Assembly (NCBI RefSeq): GCF_021699195.1
Contig: NZ_SSXE01000044.1
Location: 1-54,724, forward strand
Origin: Nonomuraea sp. MG754425
GTDB lineage: Bacteria > Actinomycetota > Actinomycetes > Streptosporangiales > Streptosporangiaceae
Length of the DNA: 54,724 nucleotides
Direction: 5' to 3'
Part shown: in pieces, positions 23,306 to 31,583 of the stretch
Layout: each line of letters begins with the position of its first letter
Numbering within the stretch: position 1 is the first letter of the stretch
The notes under the pieces: model-generated
What the model was told of the DNA's origin: nothing
What the model saw: only the letters and a program-made list of their open reading frames with translations
The model's database searches: none
Program-made: the position numbers and the translations under genes

Positions 23306-23515
23306 ACCCCACCTCCGTCGCCCCCTCGACCTGGCCGGATCCGATCGGTGGGACGGGAGCCGCACGCCTGCCGAGGCCGCCTGCCAGCCCTGGATTCCCT
23401 GGGAGTGGGGGACGTACGTCGCGACGACTCCCCACTTCGACGACGCGCGGAACCGTACCCGGCGGCAACTCCAGGGTCGTGTGCCGCGACGGCAGCGTGG
23501 GTCCTGATCGTTTCG
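23306..23515. other. 210-base intergenic region, possible protein-coding remnant
   Basis: No promoter, tRNA or terminator seen. In the plus frame from about 23365 to 23500 the translation contains PWIPWEWGTYVATTPHFDDA, with unusually Trp/Tyr/Phe-rich, protein-like composition. It has no start and ends in a stop. It may be a fragment of a deleted gene; I could not name the family. Confidence 0.25.
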
Positions 23516-24376
23516 TCAGCGGGGCTGGAGGAGGGGCCGCAGCAGGGTGAGGCCGTGGGACTCGGCCGGTGAGGGCGGGGCGGCCTCCGGCGGGGTGGTG
23601 CGGAACGTGGTCGGCGCCATCCCGTAGATCGCGCGGAACCGGCGGGAGAAGTGGTACGCGTCCGTGAAGCCGCACTGCACGGCGACCGCCTGCATGGACA
23701 GGTTGCTCTGCCACAGGAGCGGCTCGGCCCTGGTCAGCCGGAGCAACTCGATGGCGGCGACCGGGCCGACGCCGAACGTGCGGCGGAACGTCCGGTACAG
23801 CGTGCTCGGCGAGACGCGGGCGGCCGAGGCGAGCTCCCGCATCGGGATCGGCCGGGCCACCCCGTCGGACCAGTACGCGCGCACCGCGCCCATCATCGCC
23901 GCCAGGGGTGCGGGCAGGGTCGCCGGCGCGCGGTGCGCCGGCGGGGGATGGGCCAGGAACGTCAGCACCAGCAGGCGCAGCGTCTCGCCCGCCTGGGCCC
24001 GCCAGCCCGGCGGGCACTCGGCGCCCAGCCAGAGCAGGTATTGGCACAGGGCGCCCATCGGGTCGTGCCGTCCGGTCAGGCCCCGGGTCAGCGGCCAGCC
24101 GGCCGGCGCCTGGCCGGTGAGCGTGAAGTGCACGTACGCGTGCCGGGTGGGCGTACGGGGGTCCCAGCGGAACGTGTCGCGCATGCCCGGCCGGATGAGC
24201 AGCAGCTCACCCGGGGCCAGCGGGAGGGCGAGGTCGTCCCACAGCCAGGTCGCGCTGCCTTCGAGGAGCCAGACGAACTGGTACGACCTGGCCACCCGCG
24301 GGCCGAAGGCCGAGCCGGGGGGATAGTCCGCCACGCTCGGCCCGAGCCGGGCGACCAGGTCGACGGAGATCGTCAT
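23516..24376 (-). CDS. AraC-family transcriptional regulator
   Basis: 286 residues. The N-terminal cupin-like ligand domain (about 25-140, with PLAPGELLLIRPGM) is followed by the double helix-turn-helix at about 180-280: MRELASAARVSPSTLYRTFRRTFGVGP, then AVAVQCGFTDAYHFSRRFRAIYGMAPTTFR, the standard AraC end. It overlaps the phytanoyl-CoA-dioxygenase-type gene by four bases (ATGA). AraC/PhyH-type pairs are usual in actinobacterial carbohydrate and secondary-metabolite loci. It may control the PhyH-type gene and perhaps the divergent LacI operon. The effector is unknown. Confidence 0.88.
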   Translation of the reverse strand: MTISVDLVARLGPSVADYPPGSAFGPRVARSYQFVWLLEGSATWLWDDLALPLAPGELLLIRPGMRDTFRWDPRTPTRHAYVHFTLTGQAPAGWPLTRGLTGRHDPMGALCQYLLWLGAECPPGWRAQAGETLRLLVLTFLAHPPPAHRAPATLPAPLAAMMGAVRAYWSDGVARPIPMRELASAARVSPSTLYRTFRRTFGVGPVAAIELLRLTRAEPLLWQSNLSMQAVAVQCGFTDAYHFSRRFRAIYGMAPTTFRTTPPEAAPPSPAESHGLTLLRPLLQPR

Positions 24377-25224
24377 CTGTCACAGCCGCCGTCGCGGTTG
24401 GGGCGGACCCGGGGCTCACGCACGTCGTCGAGCCCCTTGTACGCGTACGGGTCGGAGCCGGCGACCAGGACGATGTCCCGGAAGTCCGCCTGCGCCATGC
24501 CCACGCCCTGCGCCGGGACGGCCCAGGGCAGCAGGGACTCGGCGCTCATGTAGTGGTTGACCAGCGCCCGCCGGTAGCCGTGCCGGGCGGTGTTGGGCAG
24601 CGACCTGTGCAGCAGGTAGCCGTTGAACAGCACCACGCTGCCCGCCTCGACCTCGACGGGCACGGCGTCGGAGTCCTCGAAGGGGAAACCGTAGGACTCC
24701 ACCGTGCAGTCGTAGCGGGGGTCGTCGTGCTCGCGGTTCGGGTAGAGCACGCCGCGCCGGTGCGATCCCGGCAGCACCCAGAGGCAGCCGTTCGCCACGG
24801 TGGCGTCGTCGAGCGCGATCCAGGCCGCCGTGAGGGAGCGGTCGCGGGTCGGGATGAACAGCTCGTCCTGGTGCCAGGCCTGACCCGGTTCGCCCTCGGA
24901 CTTGATGAACAGCATCGACTGCATCGCCTTGACGTTCGGGCCGATCAGCGAGGTGAGCGCCGAAACAATCGCCGGATGGCGCATCGTGGCGAGCAGCAGG
25001 GCGGAGAGCTTGTGCGGGTAGTGCACGCACAGGAACCTGCGCAGCACGTCGTCGTCGGTGTCGGCGGCCTCGGCGGGCAGCGCGCCGCGGATGTCGCCGA
25101 GCTCGCCCCGGCAGATGCCGACGGCCTCTTCGAGCAGCTTGGCGACCTCGCCGGGGGTGAGGGCGTGGTCGAGGACGAGGAAGCCGTCGCGCTCGAACGA
25201 GGTCTTCAGGTCGGAGTTCGTCAT
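24373..25224 (-). CDS. phytanoyl-CoA dioxygenase (PhyH) family Fe(II)/2-oxoglutarate oxygenase
   Basis: 283 residues. AWHQDELF (about 116-123) gives the HxD half of the iron triad, and LLHRSLPN (about 204) the distal His. The Arg that holds 2-oxoglutarate is probably in the RRALVNHY segment a few residues on. The N-terminal FERDGFLVLDHALTPGEVAKL is typical PhyH. It hydroxylates an unknown substrate using O2 and 2-oxoglutarate. It is the first gene of a two-gene unit with the AraC regulator and is divergent from the LacI-led catabolic operon, so a sugar-related or osmolyte substrate is conceivable but unproven. Confidence 0.85.
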   Translation of the reverse strand: MTNSDLKTSFERDGFLVLDHALTPGEVAKLLEEAVGICRGELGDIRGALPAEAADTDDDVLRRFLCVHYPHKLSALLLATMRHPAIVSALTSLIGPNVKAMQSMLFIKSEGEPGQAWHQDELFIPTRDRSLTAAWIALDDATVANGCLWVLPGSHRRGVLYPNREHDDPRYDCTVESYGFPFEDSDAVPVEVEAGSVVLFNGYLLHRSLPNTARHGYRRALVNHYMSAESLLPWAVPAQGVGMAQADFRDIVLVAGSDPYAYKGLDDVREPRVRPNRDGGCDR

Positions 25225-25287
25225 CGCCCCATCATCGCCATGGGGGTGTGCCGGCAGCCATGGACCGATGATGCATCCGGATGGCGA

Positions 25288-25354
25288 AAAATGTCACCTA
25301 TTGACGTGTCCGGAAATGTCCTATTAACATCCGAGCCACTTCTAATACGTATTA
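25288..25354 (+). promoter_or_regulatory. promoter/operator region of the LacI-led operon
   Basis: A perfect 12-base palindrome TAATACGTATTA (25343-25354) with central CG, the symmetry favoured by LacI-type repressors, lies 21 bases before ATG 25376. Upstream is an imperfect direct repeat, AAATGTCACCTATTGAC (from 25289) and AAATGTCCTATTAAC (from 25314), 25 bases apart. TTGACG at 25301 and TATTAA/TTAACA near 25322 can serve as -35 and -10. The locally AT-rich sequence stands out from the GC-rich surroundings. Confidence 0.55.
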
Positions 25355-25375
25355 ACCGCCTCGATGGGAGTCGGC

Positions 25376-26449
25376 ATGGCCCCTCCACGGCAGCGGCGAG
25401 CGACCCAGCTCGACATCGCCAGACGCGCCGGTGTGTCACAGGCGACCGTGTCGCTCGTCCTCAGCGGCGGCCCGGCCAGCACCCAGATCGCCGAGCCCAC
25501 CCGGCAAGCGGTCCTCGCGGCGGCGGGGGAGCTGGGCTACTCGGCCAACATCGCCGCCAAGAGCCTCAAGGGCGGCCGCACGTACCTGCTGGGTCTGTAC
25601 ACGTTCGAGCCCGTCTTCCCGACCGACCAGCGCGACTTCTACTACCCCTTCCTGATGGGCGTGGAGGAGGAGGCCGCGCGGCAGGGCTACGACCTGCTGC
25701 TGTTCACCTCGATCGGCTCCGGGGAGCGGGAGATCTACACCGGAGGGGTGAACCGGCTCAAGCTCGCGGACGGCTGCGTGCTGCTGGGCCGCAACGTGCG
25801 TCGCGAGGAGCTGGCGGAGCTGGTCCGGGAGGACTTCCCGATCGTCTTCATCGGCCGCCGCGAACTCGACGGCGCGGAGCTGTCGTACGTCGCGGCCGAC
25901 TACGTCAACGCCACGAGCGACCTCGTCGGGGAACTGGTCCGGCGAGGGCATCGCCGGATCCTGCACCTGCGCGCGACCGGGGACAGCGAGCCGACCCGCG
26001 ATCGCGAGAGCGGCTACCGGCGGGGACTGGCCGCGGCCGGGATCGCCGTGGACGAGTCGCTGATCCGCACCCTGGCCGACCCCGCCGACCTGACCCCCGC
26101 GTTCATCAGGCACTGGACGGACACGGCCGGCGTCACCGCGATCCTCGTCGAGCCGAGCGAGGACAACCGGCTGACCACCGCGCTGGACGTGACCAGCGCG
26201 GACGGCGGGGTGCGCTTCCCCGCCGACTGCTCGATCGCGCTGCTCGGCGACCCGCCGTCGTGGACGCCCGAACTGCGCAACTGGACCCGCTACTCGCTGC
26301 CCCGGGCCGAGATGGCCCGCACGGCCGTGCAACTCCTCATCAGCCTGCTGGACGGCCCCGACGGCGCGGCCCCGCAGCTCACCGTGCCGTGCAGCTTCGT
26401 GCCCGGCGACTCCATCGGCCCCGCCCCGGAACGGACGTGGTCGCGGTGA
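25376..26449 (+). CDS. LacI-family repressor of the glycan/ABC-transporter operon
   Basis: 357 residues. The N-terminal LacI helix-turn-helix runs TQLDIARRAGVSQATVSLVLSG with the hinge helix near IAAKSLKGGRT (about residue 60). The periplasmic-binding-like effector domain follows, with LLGLYTFEPVFPTDQRDFYYPFLMGVEEEA and an unusual C-terminal half lacking the canonical ALGIDDxxxA motif (LLGDPPSWTPELRNWTRY instead). ATG 25376 is supported by GGGAG five bases upstream. It overlaps the first permease gene (GTGA), so repressor and transport genes share one transcript and the palindrome at 25343 would autoregulate the whole operon. Confidence 0.85.
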   Translation: MAPPRQRRATQLDIARRAGVSQATVSLVLSGGPASTQIAEPTRQAVLAAAGELGYSANIAAKSLKGGRTYLLGLYTFEPVFPTDQRDFYYPFLMGVEEEAARQGYDLLLFTSIGSGEREIYTGGVNRLKLADGCVLLGRNVRREELAELVREDFPIVFIGRRELDGAELSYVAADYVNATSDLVGELVRRGHRRILHLRATGDSEPTRDRESGYRRGLAAAGIAVDESLIRTLADPADLTPAFIRHWTDTAGVTAILVEPSEDNRLTTALDVTSADGGVRFPADCSIALLGDPPSWTPELRNWTRYSLPRAEMARTAVQLLISLLDGPDGAAPQLTVPCSFVPGDSIGPAPERTWSR

Positions 26450-27375
26450 CCCGCATGGTGGTGCGCCGGCTGCTGATCGGCGTGTTCGTGATGTGGGGCG
26501 CGGCCTCGGTCATCTTCGTCATCGTCCGCGCCGCCCCCGGCGACCCGGCGGCCGTCTTCCTCGGCCCGGACGCCGACAAGGAGCAGATCGCCCGGCTCAC
26601 CGCCGCGCTCGGTCTCGACAAACCGCTGTTCGAGCAGTACGTCCGCTACCTCGGCGACGTGCTCAGGCTGGACTTCGGCGAGTCGTACCGGCTCGGCCGC
26701 CCGGCCATGGAGGCGGTGTTCGAACGGCTGCCCGCCACGATCGACCTCACCCTCACCGCGACGGCCGTCGCCGTCGCCGTCGGCCTGGCACTCGGGCTCG
26801 TCGCGGGCAGCCGGCCCGGCGGCGCGGTGGACCGGGTGGTGTCCGCGGTGACGATCGCCCTGCAGTCCTTCCCGACGTTCTGGGTGGGGATCATGCTGGT
26901 CCTGACCTTCGCGCTCGGCCTGCGGCTGCTGCCCAGCGCCGGGGTCGGCACGCCCGCGCACCTGGTGCTGCCCGCGGTGACGCTGGCCTTCCCGTTCACC
27001 GCGATCGTCGCCCGGCTCACCAGGAGCAGCGTCGCGGAGGCGATGCGCGAGCCGTACGTGCAGACGGCGCGCTCCAAGGGGCTCAGCGAGCGGCAGGTCC
27101 TGCTGGGACACGCGCTGCGCAACTCGCTCATCCCGGTCGTGACCATCGTCGGCCTGCAGATGGGGGCCCTCATGGGAGGCGCGGTGATCGTGGAGAACGT
27201 CTTCGCCTGGCCCGGCCTCGGTTCCCTGGTCGTGGACGCGGTCGCCAACCGCGACTACGCGGTCGTGCAGGCGGTGACGCTGCTGATCGCCGGCGTGGTG
27301 ATGGTGCTCAACATCGTCGCCGACGTGCTCTACGTCCGGCTGGACCCGCGCATCCGGACGGAGGTCGCGTCATGA
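26446..27375 (+). CDS. Dpp/Opp-type ABC transporter permease 1 (DppB-like)
   Basis: 309 residues, six predicted membrane segments. LLIGVFVMWGAASVIFVIVRAAPGDPA opens the protein as in DppB/OppB. The EAA motif is MREPYVQTARSKGLSERQVLLGHALRNSLIP (about 206-236) and VENVFAWPGLGSLVVDAVANRDY (about 253-275) is the family C-terminal motif. GTG overlaps the LacI stop, and the stop overlaps the next ATG. Half of the membrane channel of an importer of peptide-like or glycoside substrates. Confidence 0.9.
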   Translation: MTRMVVRRLLIGVFVMWGAASVIFVIVRAAPGDPAAVFLGPDADKEQIARLTAALGLDKPLFEQYVRYLGDVLRLDFGESYRLGRPAMEAVFERLPATIDLTLTATAVAVAVGLALGLVAGSRPGGAVDRVVSAVTIALQSFPTFWVGIMLVLTFALGLRLLPSAGVGTPAHLVLPAVTLAFPFTAIVARLTRSSVAEAMREPYVQTARSKGLSERQVLLGHALRNSLIPVVTIVGLQMGALMGGAVIVENVFAWPGLGSLVVDAVANRDYAVVQAVTLLIAGVVMVLNIVADVLYVRLDPRIRTEVAS

Positions 27376-28247
27376 GCCAGGCCGCGGTGCTGCCCCAGCA
27401 GGTGGCCACGCGCCGGTGGCGCAGCGGCGCGCTGGCCCGCGTGCCGTACGCGGTGATCGCGCTGTACGTGCTGGTGGCCCTGATCGGGCCGCTGGTCATC
27501 GACTACGACCCGGTGCGCACCCCGCTGCCCGACCGGCTGCTCGCCCCCGGGTCGCGGATCGCCTCCGGCGAGATCGCCTGGCTCGGCACCGACGCGCTCG
27601 GCCGGGACATCCTCGCCCAGATCGTCTACGGTGCGCGCACCTCGCTCGGCATCGGGCTGGCGACCGTGCTGGTGGCGTGCGTGGTCGGCGTCACGATCGG
27701 CGTCGTGGCCGGCTACAGCCGCGGCCGGCTGGACGCGGTGCTGGCCCGGATCACCGACGTGCTGCAGGCGTTCCCGGCGATCCTGCTCGCGATCGTGATC
27801 GCCGGCGTGTTCGCCCGCAGCGTCCCCGTGGTGGTGCTCTCGCTGTCGGTGACGGCCTGGATCTCCTTCGCCAGGGTCACCCGGGGCGTCGCGCTGTCCC
27901 TGCGCGAGCGGGCCTGGGTGGACGCGGCCCGGGTGATGGGCGTGCCCGTCAGGTCGATCATCGTCCGGCACGTGGTGCCCTTCACCGTGGGGCCGGTCGT
28001 CGCGCTGGCCACGCTGGAGTTCGCCCTCGTCGTGCTGGCCGAGGCGGGCCTGAGCTTCCTCGGCATCGGGCTGCCGACCGGGGCCGTGTCGTGGGGGCAG
28101 ACCATCGCGAACGGCCAGCAGTATCTGGAGACCGCCTGGTGGATCTCCACGTTGCCCGGCATCGCCCTGTCCCTGCTGATCATCAACATCGGCATCCTCG
28201 GCGACCAGCTCACCGCGCGCCACGGGCAGCGCCGTCCCCGTTCCTGA
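27372..28247 (+). CDS. Dpp/Opp-type ABC transporter permease 2 (DppC-like)
   Basis: 291 residues with about six membrane segments. LGTDALGRDILAQIVYGARTSLGIGLATVL (about 72-101) is the strong DppC/OppC signature, the EAA loop is RERAWVDAARVMGVPVRSIIVRHVVP (about 178-203), and LGIGLPTGAVSWGQTIANG (about 231-249) is also characteristic. It partners the preceding permease. A 29-base gap with AGGAGA leads to the binding-protein gene. Confidence 0.9.
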   Translation: MSQAAVLPQQVATRRWRSGALARVPYAVIALYVLVALIGPLVIDYDPVRTPLPDRLLAPGSRIASGEIAWLGTDALGRDILAQIVYGARTSLGIGLATVLVACVVGVTIGVVAGYSRGRLDAVLARITDVLQAFPAILLAIVIAGVFARSVPVVVLSLSVTAWISFARVTRGVALSLRERAWVDAARVMGVPVRSIIVRHVVPFTVGPVVALATLEFALVVLAEAGLSFLGIGLPTGAVSWGQTIANGQQYLETAWWISTLPGIALSLLIINIGILGDQLTARHGQRRPRS

Positions 28248-28276
28248 CCCCCCTTCCTTCCTGACAGGAGAACTCG

Positions 28277-29791
28277 ATGACTGGGTTCTGCAAGACAACG
28301 GCGATCGTGGCGGCGGCCGTCCTGCTGCTCGCCGGCTGCTCCACGACCAGCGGTGGCGGGGGCGGCGGCGATCCGGCCGGCGAGAAGCTGACGGCCGCGG
28401 GCACGTACCCGATCGAGAGCCTCGACCCGCACGGGGCCCAGGGCGCCTCGACCGGCACCCAACTGGCCGCCCAGGCGATCTTCAGCAGGCTCGTGCGCCC
28501 CGGCGCCGACGGCAAGGTCGTCGGCGACCTGGCCGAGACGTGGGAGCCCGGCGCCACCGCGGCGGAGTGGACGTTCCACCTCAGGAACGGCGTCACCTTC
28601 TCCGACGGCAAGCCGCTGGCCGCCGCCGACGTGGTCGCCTCCTTCGAGCGGATGATGACCCTGGACGGCCCGAACGCCGCCAACTTCCCCGACTACAAGA
28701 TGACCGCCCCCGCCGACACCGAGGTCAAGCTGACGGCCCCGGCCCCGGACGCGTCGATCCCGCGCAAGCTCGGCCTGTTCTACGTCCTGCCGCGCACGGT
28801 CACGGCCCAGGACACCGCGTTCTTCGAGCGTCCCGTCGGCTCCGGACCGTTCGCCGTGGACCGGTTCGCGCCCGGCGAGGTGCTGGCGCTGAGCGCGAAC
28901 GCGAAGCACTGGGGCGGCCCGCCGCAGCTCGGCCACCTGGACATCCGTACCATCCCGGACCTGTCGGCGCGGCTGACCGCGCTACGGACCGGCGAGCTCG
29001 ACGTGCTCTGGGGCATCCCCGACGACCAGTTGCCCACCCTGAACGGATCGGACGGCCTGACCGTCAAGACCGTGCCGAGCACCGCGGTGTTCACCATGTG
29101 GTTCAACTCCTCGACCCCGGGACTCAAGAAGCCCGAGGTGCGCCGCGCCCTGTGGCAGGGAGTCGGTTTCGACACCATCATCAAGCAGCTCTACCCGCAG
29201 ACCGGCGCCCTGGCCGACGGCCTGGTGGCGCCCGCGGTGCTCGGCTACGCCAAGCAGAGCCCGGTCGCCCACGATCCGGCCGCCGCCAAGGCCGCGCTGG
29301 AGGCCGCCGGCTTCGACTTCGGCAAGAAGCTGCGGCTGCAGTTCTCCGACGCCGAGTTCCGCCCGTTCGTGCAGGCCGTGGCCTCCGACCTGGCCGAGAT
29401 CGGCGTCAAGGTGGACGTGCTGGAGAAGGAGAAGGCGGTCTTCACCGAGGACCTGCTCGCGCTCAACTGGGACGTCAACTTCCAGCAGCTCGCCACGCCC
29501 ACCTACGACGCGGCGAGCAACCTGGGCCGGCTCTACACGTGCGCGGCGGGCCGTACCGGCTACTGCGACAAGGATCTGGACAAGCTGCTGGCCGAGGCCG
29601 GCGCGAGCACGGACGAGGCCGAGCGCGCCGACCTCTACGGCCAGGCCGGGAAGATCATCTGGGACGACGCGGTCGGCATGTACCCGATGACGGTGCAACT
29701 GGCCTACTCCTGGCGGGCGCGCGTCACCGGATTCACCCCGGATCCGAGCGGACTGCCCGACTTCTCCCGCGTCCGGCTCGCGGGCGCGTGA
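28277..29791 (+). CDS. ABC transporter solute-binding lipoprotein (family 5, Dpp/Opp type)
   Basis: 504 residues. Lipobox LLLLAGCST puts the lipidated Cys near residue 21, followed by a Gly/Ser linker. The family-5 fold shows as ETWEPGATAAEWTFHLRNGVTFSDGKPLAAADVVASFERM (about 91-130), GSGPFAVDRF (about 191) and the C-terminal AYSWRARVTGFTPDPSG. It captures the imported solute outside the membrane. Family 5 binds peptides but also sugars, opines, nickel and glycosides, and the glycosidase and sialidase genes in this operon favour a sugar-containing ligand. The stop overlaps the next ATG (TGATG). Confidence 0.9.
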   Translation: MTGFCKTTAIVAAAVLLLAGCSTTSGGGGGGDPAGEKLTAAGTYPIESLDPHGAQGASTGTQLAAQAIFSRLVRPGADGKVVGDLAETWEPGATAAEWTFHLRNGVTFSDGKPLAAADVVASFERMMTLDGPNAANFPDYKMTAPADTEVKLTAPAPDASIPRKLGLFYVLPRTVTAQDTAFFERPVGSGPFAVDRFAPGEVLALSANAKHWGGPPQLGHLDIRTIPDLSARLTALRTGELDVLWGIPDDQLPTLNGSDGLTVKTVPSTAVFTMWFNSSTPGLKKPEVRRALWQGVGFDTIIKQLYPQTGALADGLVAPAVLGYAKQSPVAHDPAAAKAALEAAGFDFGKKLRLQFSDAEFRPFVQAVASDLAEIGVKVDVLEKEKAVFTEDLLALNWDVNFQQLATPTYDAASNLGRLYTCAAGRTGYCDKDLDKLLAEAGASTDEAERADLYGQAGKIIWDDAVGMYPMTVQLAYSWRARVTGFTPDPSGLPDFSRVRLAGA

Positions 29792-30819
29792 TGGGCGGCC
29801 GGGTGACAGCGCAGCGTCCGGACGGAACGGGAGCGGTGAACCCGCCGCCCGGCACGCCTCTGCTGCAGGTCGAGGACCTCGTCATCGACCTGCCCGACCC
29901 GCAGGGGGACGTCGTCCGCGTGGTCGACGGGGTGTCGTTCGACGTGCCCGCGGGCACCACGGTCGGCCTGATCGGCGAGTCGGGCAGCGGCAAGACGATG
30001 ACCGCGCTCGCGGTCATCGGCCTGCTGCCCGACCGCGCGGCCACCGGCGGCCGGCTGCTCTGGCGCGGGGCGGACCTCCTGCGGCCGGAGACCGACTGGC
30101 GGCGCGTCCGGGGCCACCAGATCTCGATGATCTTCCAGGATCCGCTCGCCGCGCTGAACCCGAGCCTGACCATCGGCAGGCAGGTGGGCGAGATCCTGCG
30201 GCGGGCCGGACGGCCGCGGGCCGAGGTCCGGCGCGCGGTGATCGACCTGCTCGACCGGGCCGGGGTGCCGGACCCGGAACGGCGGATGGGCGACTATCCC
30301 TACGAGTTCTCCGGCGGGCTGCGCCAGCGCGCCATGATCGCCCTGGCCCTGGCCGGCAACCCGGCGCTGCTGCTCGCGGACGAGCCGACCACCGCGCTCG
30401 ACGTCACCGTCCAGGCCAGGATCCTGCGGCTGCTCCGCTCGATCCAGCAGGAGGGACTGTCGATGCTGCTGGTCAGCCACGACCTGCGGGTGATCGCCCA
30501 CGTCGCCGACCAGGTCGTGGTCATGTACGCGGGACGCGTCGCCGAACGCGGCCCCGCCGCCGAGGTGCTGCGCCGTCCCGCGCACCCCTACACCAGGGCC
30601 CTGGTGGCGAGCGTGCCCGCGGTGCGGACCAGGACGGCGCTGGCCGACCCGCTGCCCGGGACGCCCGCGACGCCGGCGCACCGGCCGTCCGGATGCGCGT
30701 TCCACCCGAGGTGCCCGCTGGCCCGGGACCGGTGCCGCGCCGAGGTGCCGCCGGCGCGCGAGGTCGCGCCGGGCCGGTGGAGCGCCTGCCACTTCGCCGA
30801 GGAGGTGCTCACCCCGTGA
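29791..30819 (+). CDS. ABC transporter ATP-binding protein (DppD-like)
   Basis: 342 residues. Walker A GESGSGKT (about 60-67), Q-loop [11 protein letters not shown], signature [11 protein letters not shown] (about 171), Walker [13 protein letters not shown] (about 192) and switch His VSHDLR (about 227) are intact. The C-terminal oligopeptide-transporter extension contains [15 protein letters not shown] (about 302-316), the Cys cluster that in some relatives holds an iron-sulphur centre. It overlaps the binding-protein gene by one base and the second ATPase gene by four (GTGA). Confidence 0.9.
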   Translation: MGGRVTAQRPDGTGAVNPPPGTPLLQVEDLVIDLPDPQGDVVRVVDGVSFDVPAGTTVGLIGESGSGKTMTALAVIGLLPDRAATGGRLLWRGADLLRPETDWRRVRGHQISMIFQDPLAALNPSLTIGRQVGEILRRAGRPRAEVRRAVIDLLDRAGVPDPERRMGDYPYEFSGGLRQRAMIALALAGNPALLLADEPTTALDVTVQARILRLLRSIQQEGLSMLLVSHDLRVIAHVADQVVVMYAGRVAERGPAAEVLRRPAHPYTRALVASVPAVRTRTALADPLPGTPATPAHRPSGCAFHPRCPLARDRCRAEVPPAREVAPGRWSACHFAEEVLTP

Positions 30820-31583
30820 ACGACACGCTCGAGGTGACCGACCTGCGCGTCACCTTCCGGGGCGGGCTGGTCGCGGCCGACGGTGTCAGCCTGCGGGTCG
30901 CGCCCGAGGAGACGCTCGCCGTCGTGGGGGAGTCGGGCTCCGGCAAGACCACCGTCGCCCGCTGCGTGGTCGGGCTGCAACGACCCGACTCCGGGACGCT
31001 GACCTTCGACGGGCAGCCGCTCGGCCCGGTCGGCCGCCGCCCGCCGGAGTTGCAGCGCGCCATCCAGATGGTGTTCCAGGATCCGCGCTCGTCGCTCAAC
31101 CCGCGGATGCCGGTCGCCGATCTCATCGGCGAGGCATGGCGGACGCATCCGGCCGCGGCGCCGCCGGGTGACCGGACCGAGGCGCTGCACCGGCTGCTGG
31201 CCGACGTCGGTCTCGACGCCGACGTGACCGGCCGGCGCGCCGGCGACCTGTCCGGCGGCCAGTGCCAGCGGGTCAGCATCGCCCGCGCGCTGGCGGTCGG
31301 GCCCCGGCTGCTGGTGTGCGACGAGGCGGTCTCGGCCCTCGACGTGTCCGTGCAGGCGCAGATCCTGCGGCTGCTCGTGGACCTGCGGCGCACCCACCGG
31401 CTCGCACTGCTGTTCATCACGCACGACCTGGGCGTGGTCCACCAGATCGCCGACCGGGTGGCGGTGATGCGCGGCGGCGCCGTCGTCGAGGAAGGACCGG
31501 CCGGCGAGGTGCTCGGCGCGCCCCGGCACGAATACACCCAAGCCCTGCTCGACGCGGCCCTGGACCTCGGAGTTGACGAATGA
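30816..31583 (+). CDS. ABC transporter ATP-binding protein (DppF-like, short)
   Basis: 255 residues from a GTG. Walker [10 protein letters not shown] (about 40), VFQDPRSSLNPRM, signature DLSGGQCQRVS (about 144) and Walker B LLVCDEAVSALD (about 164), with the Ala typical of DppF/OppF, then FITHDLGVVHQIADRVAVM. It ends before the Cys-containing C-terminal extension that full DppF proteins carry, so it is about 60-70 residues short; this is probably natural rather than a truncation, since the stop overlaps the next gene start (ATGA). It completes the five-part importer. Confidence 0.88.
   Translation: MNDTLEVTDLRVTFRGGLVAADGVSLRVAPEETLAVVGESGSGKTTVARCVVGLQRPDSGTLTFDGQPLGPVGRRPPELQRAIQMVFQDPRSSLNPRMPVADLIGEAWRTHPAAAPPGDRTEALHRLLADVGLDADVTGRRAGDLSGGQCQRVSIARALAVGPRLLVCDEAVSALDVSVQAQILRLLVDLRRTHRLALLFITHDLGVVHQIADRVAVMRGGAVVEEGPAGEVLGAPRHEYTQALLDAALDLGVDE

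Noticed and set aside
29791..31583. DppF-like ATPase as a truncated pseudogene
   Set aside because: All ATPase motifs are intact and its stop overlaps the next start codon, so the missing C-terminal extension is likely natural.
26446..31583. Nickel or simple dipeptide transporter
   Set aside because: The family alone would allow it, but the transporter is co-transcribed with glycosidase, sialidase and aldolase genes, which point to a sugar-containing ligand.
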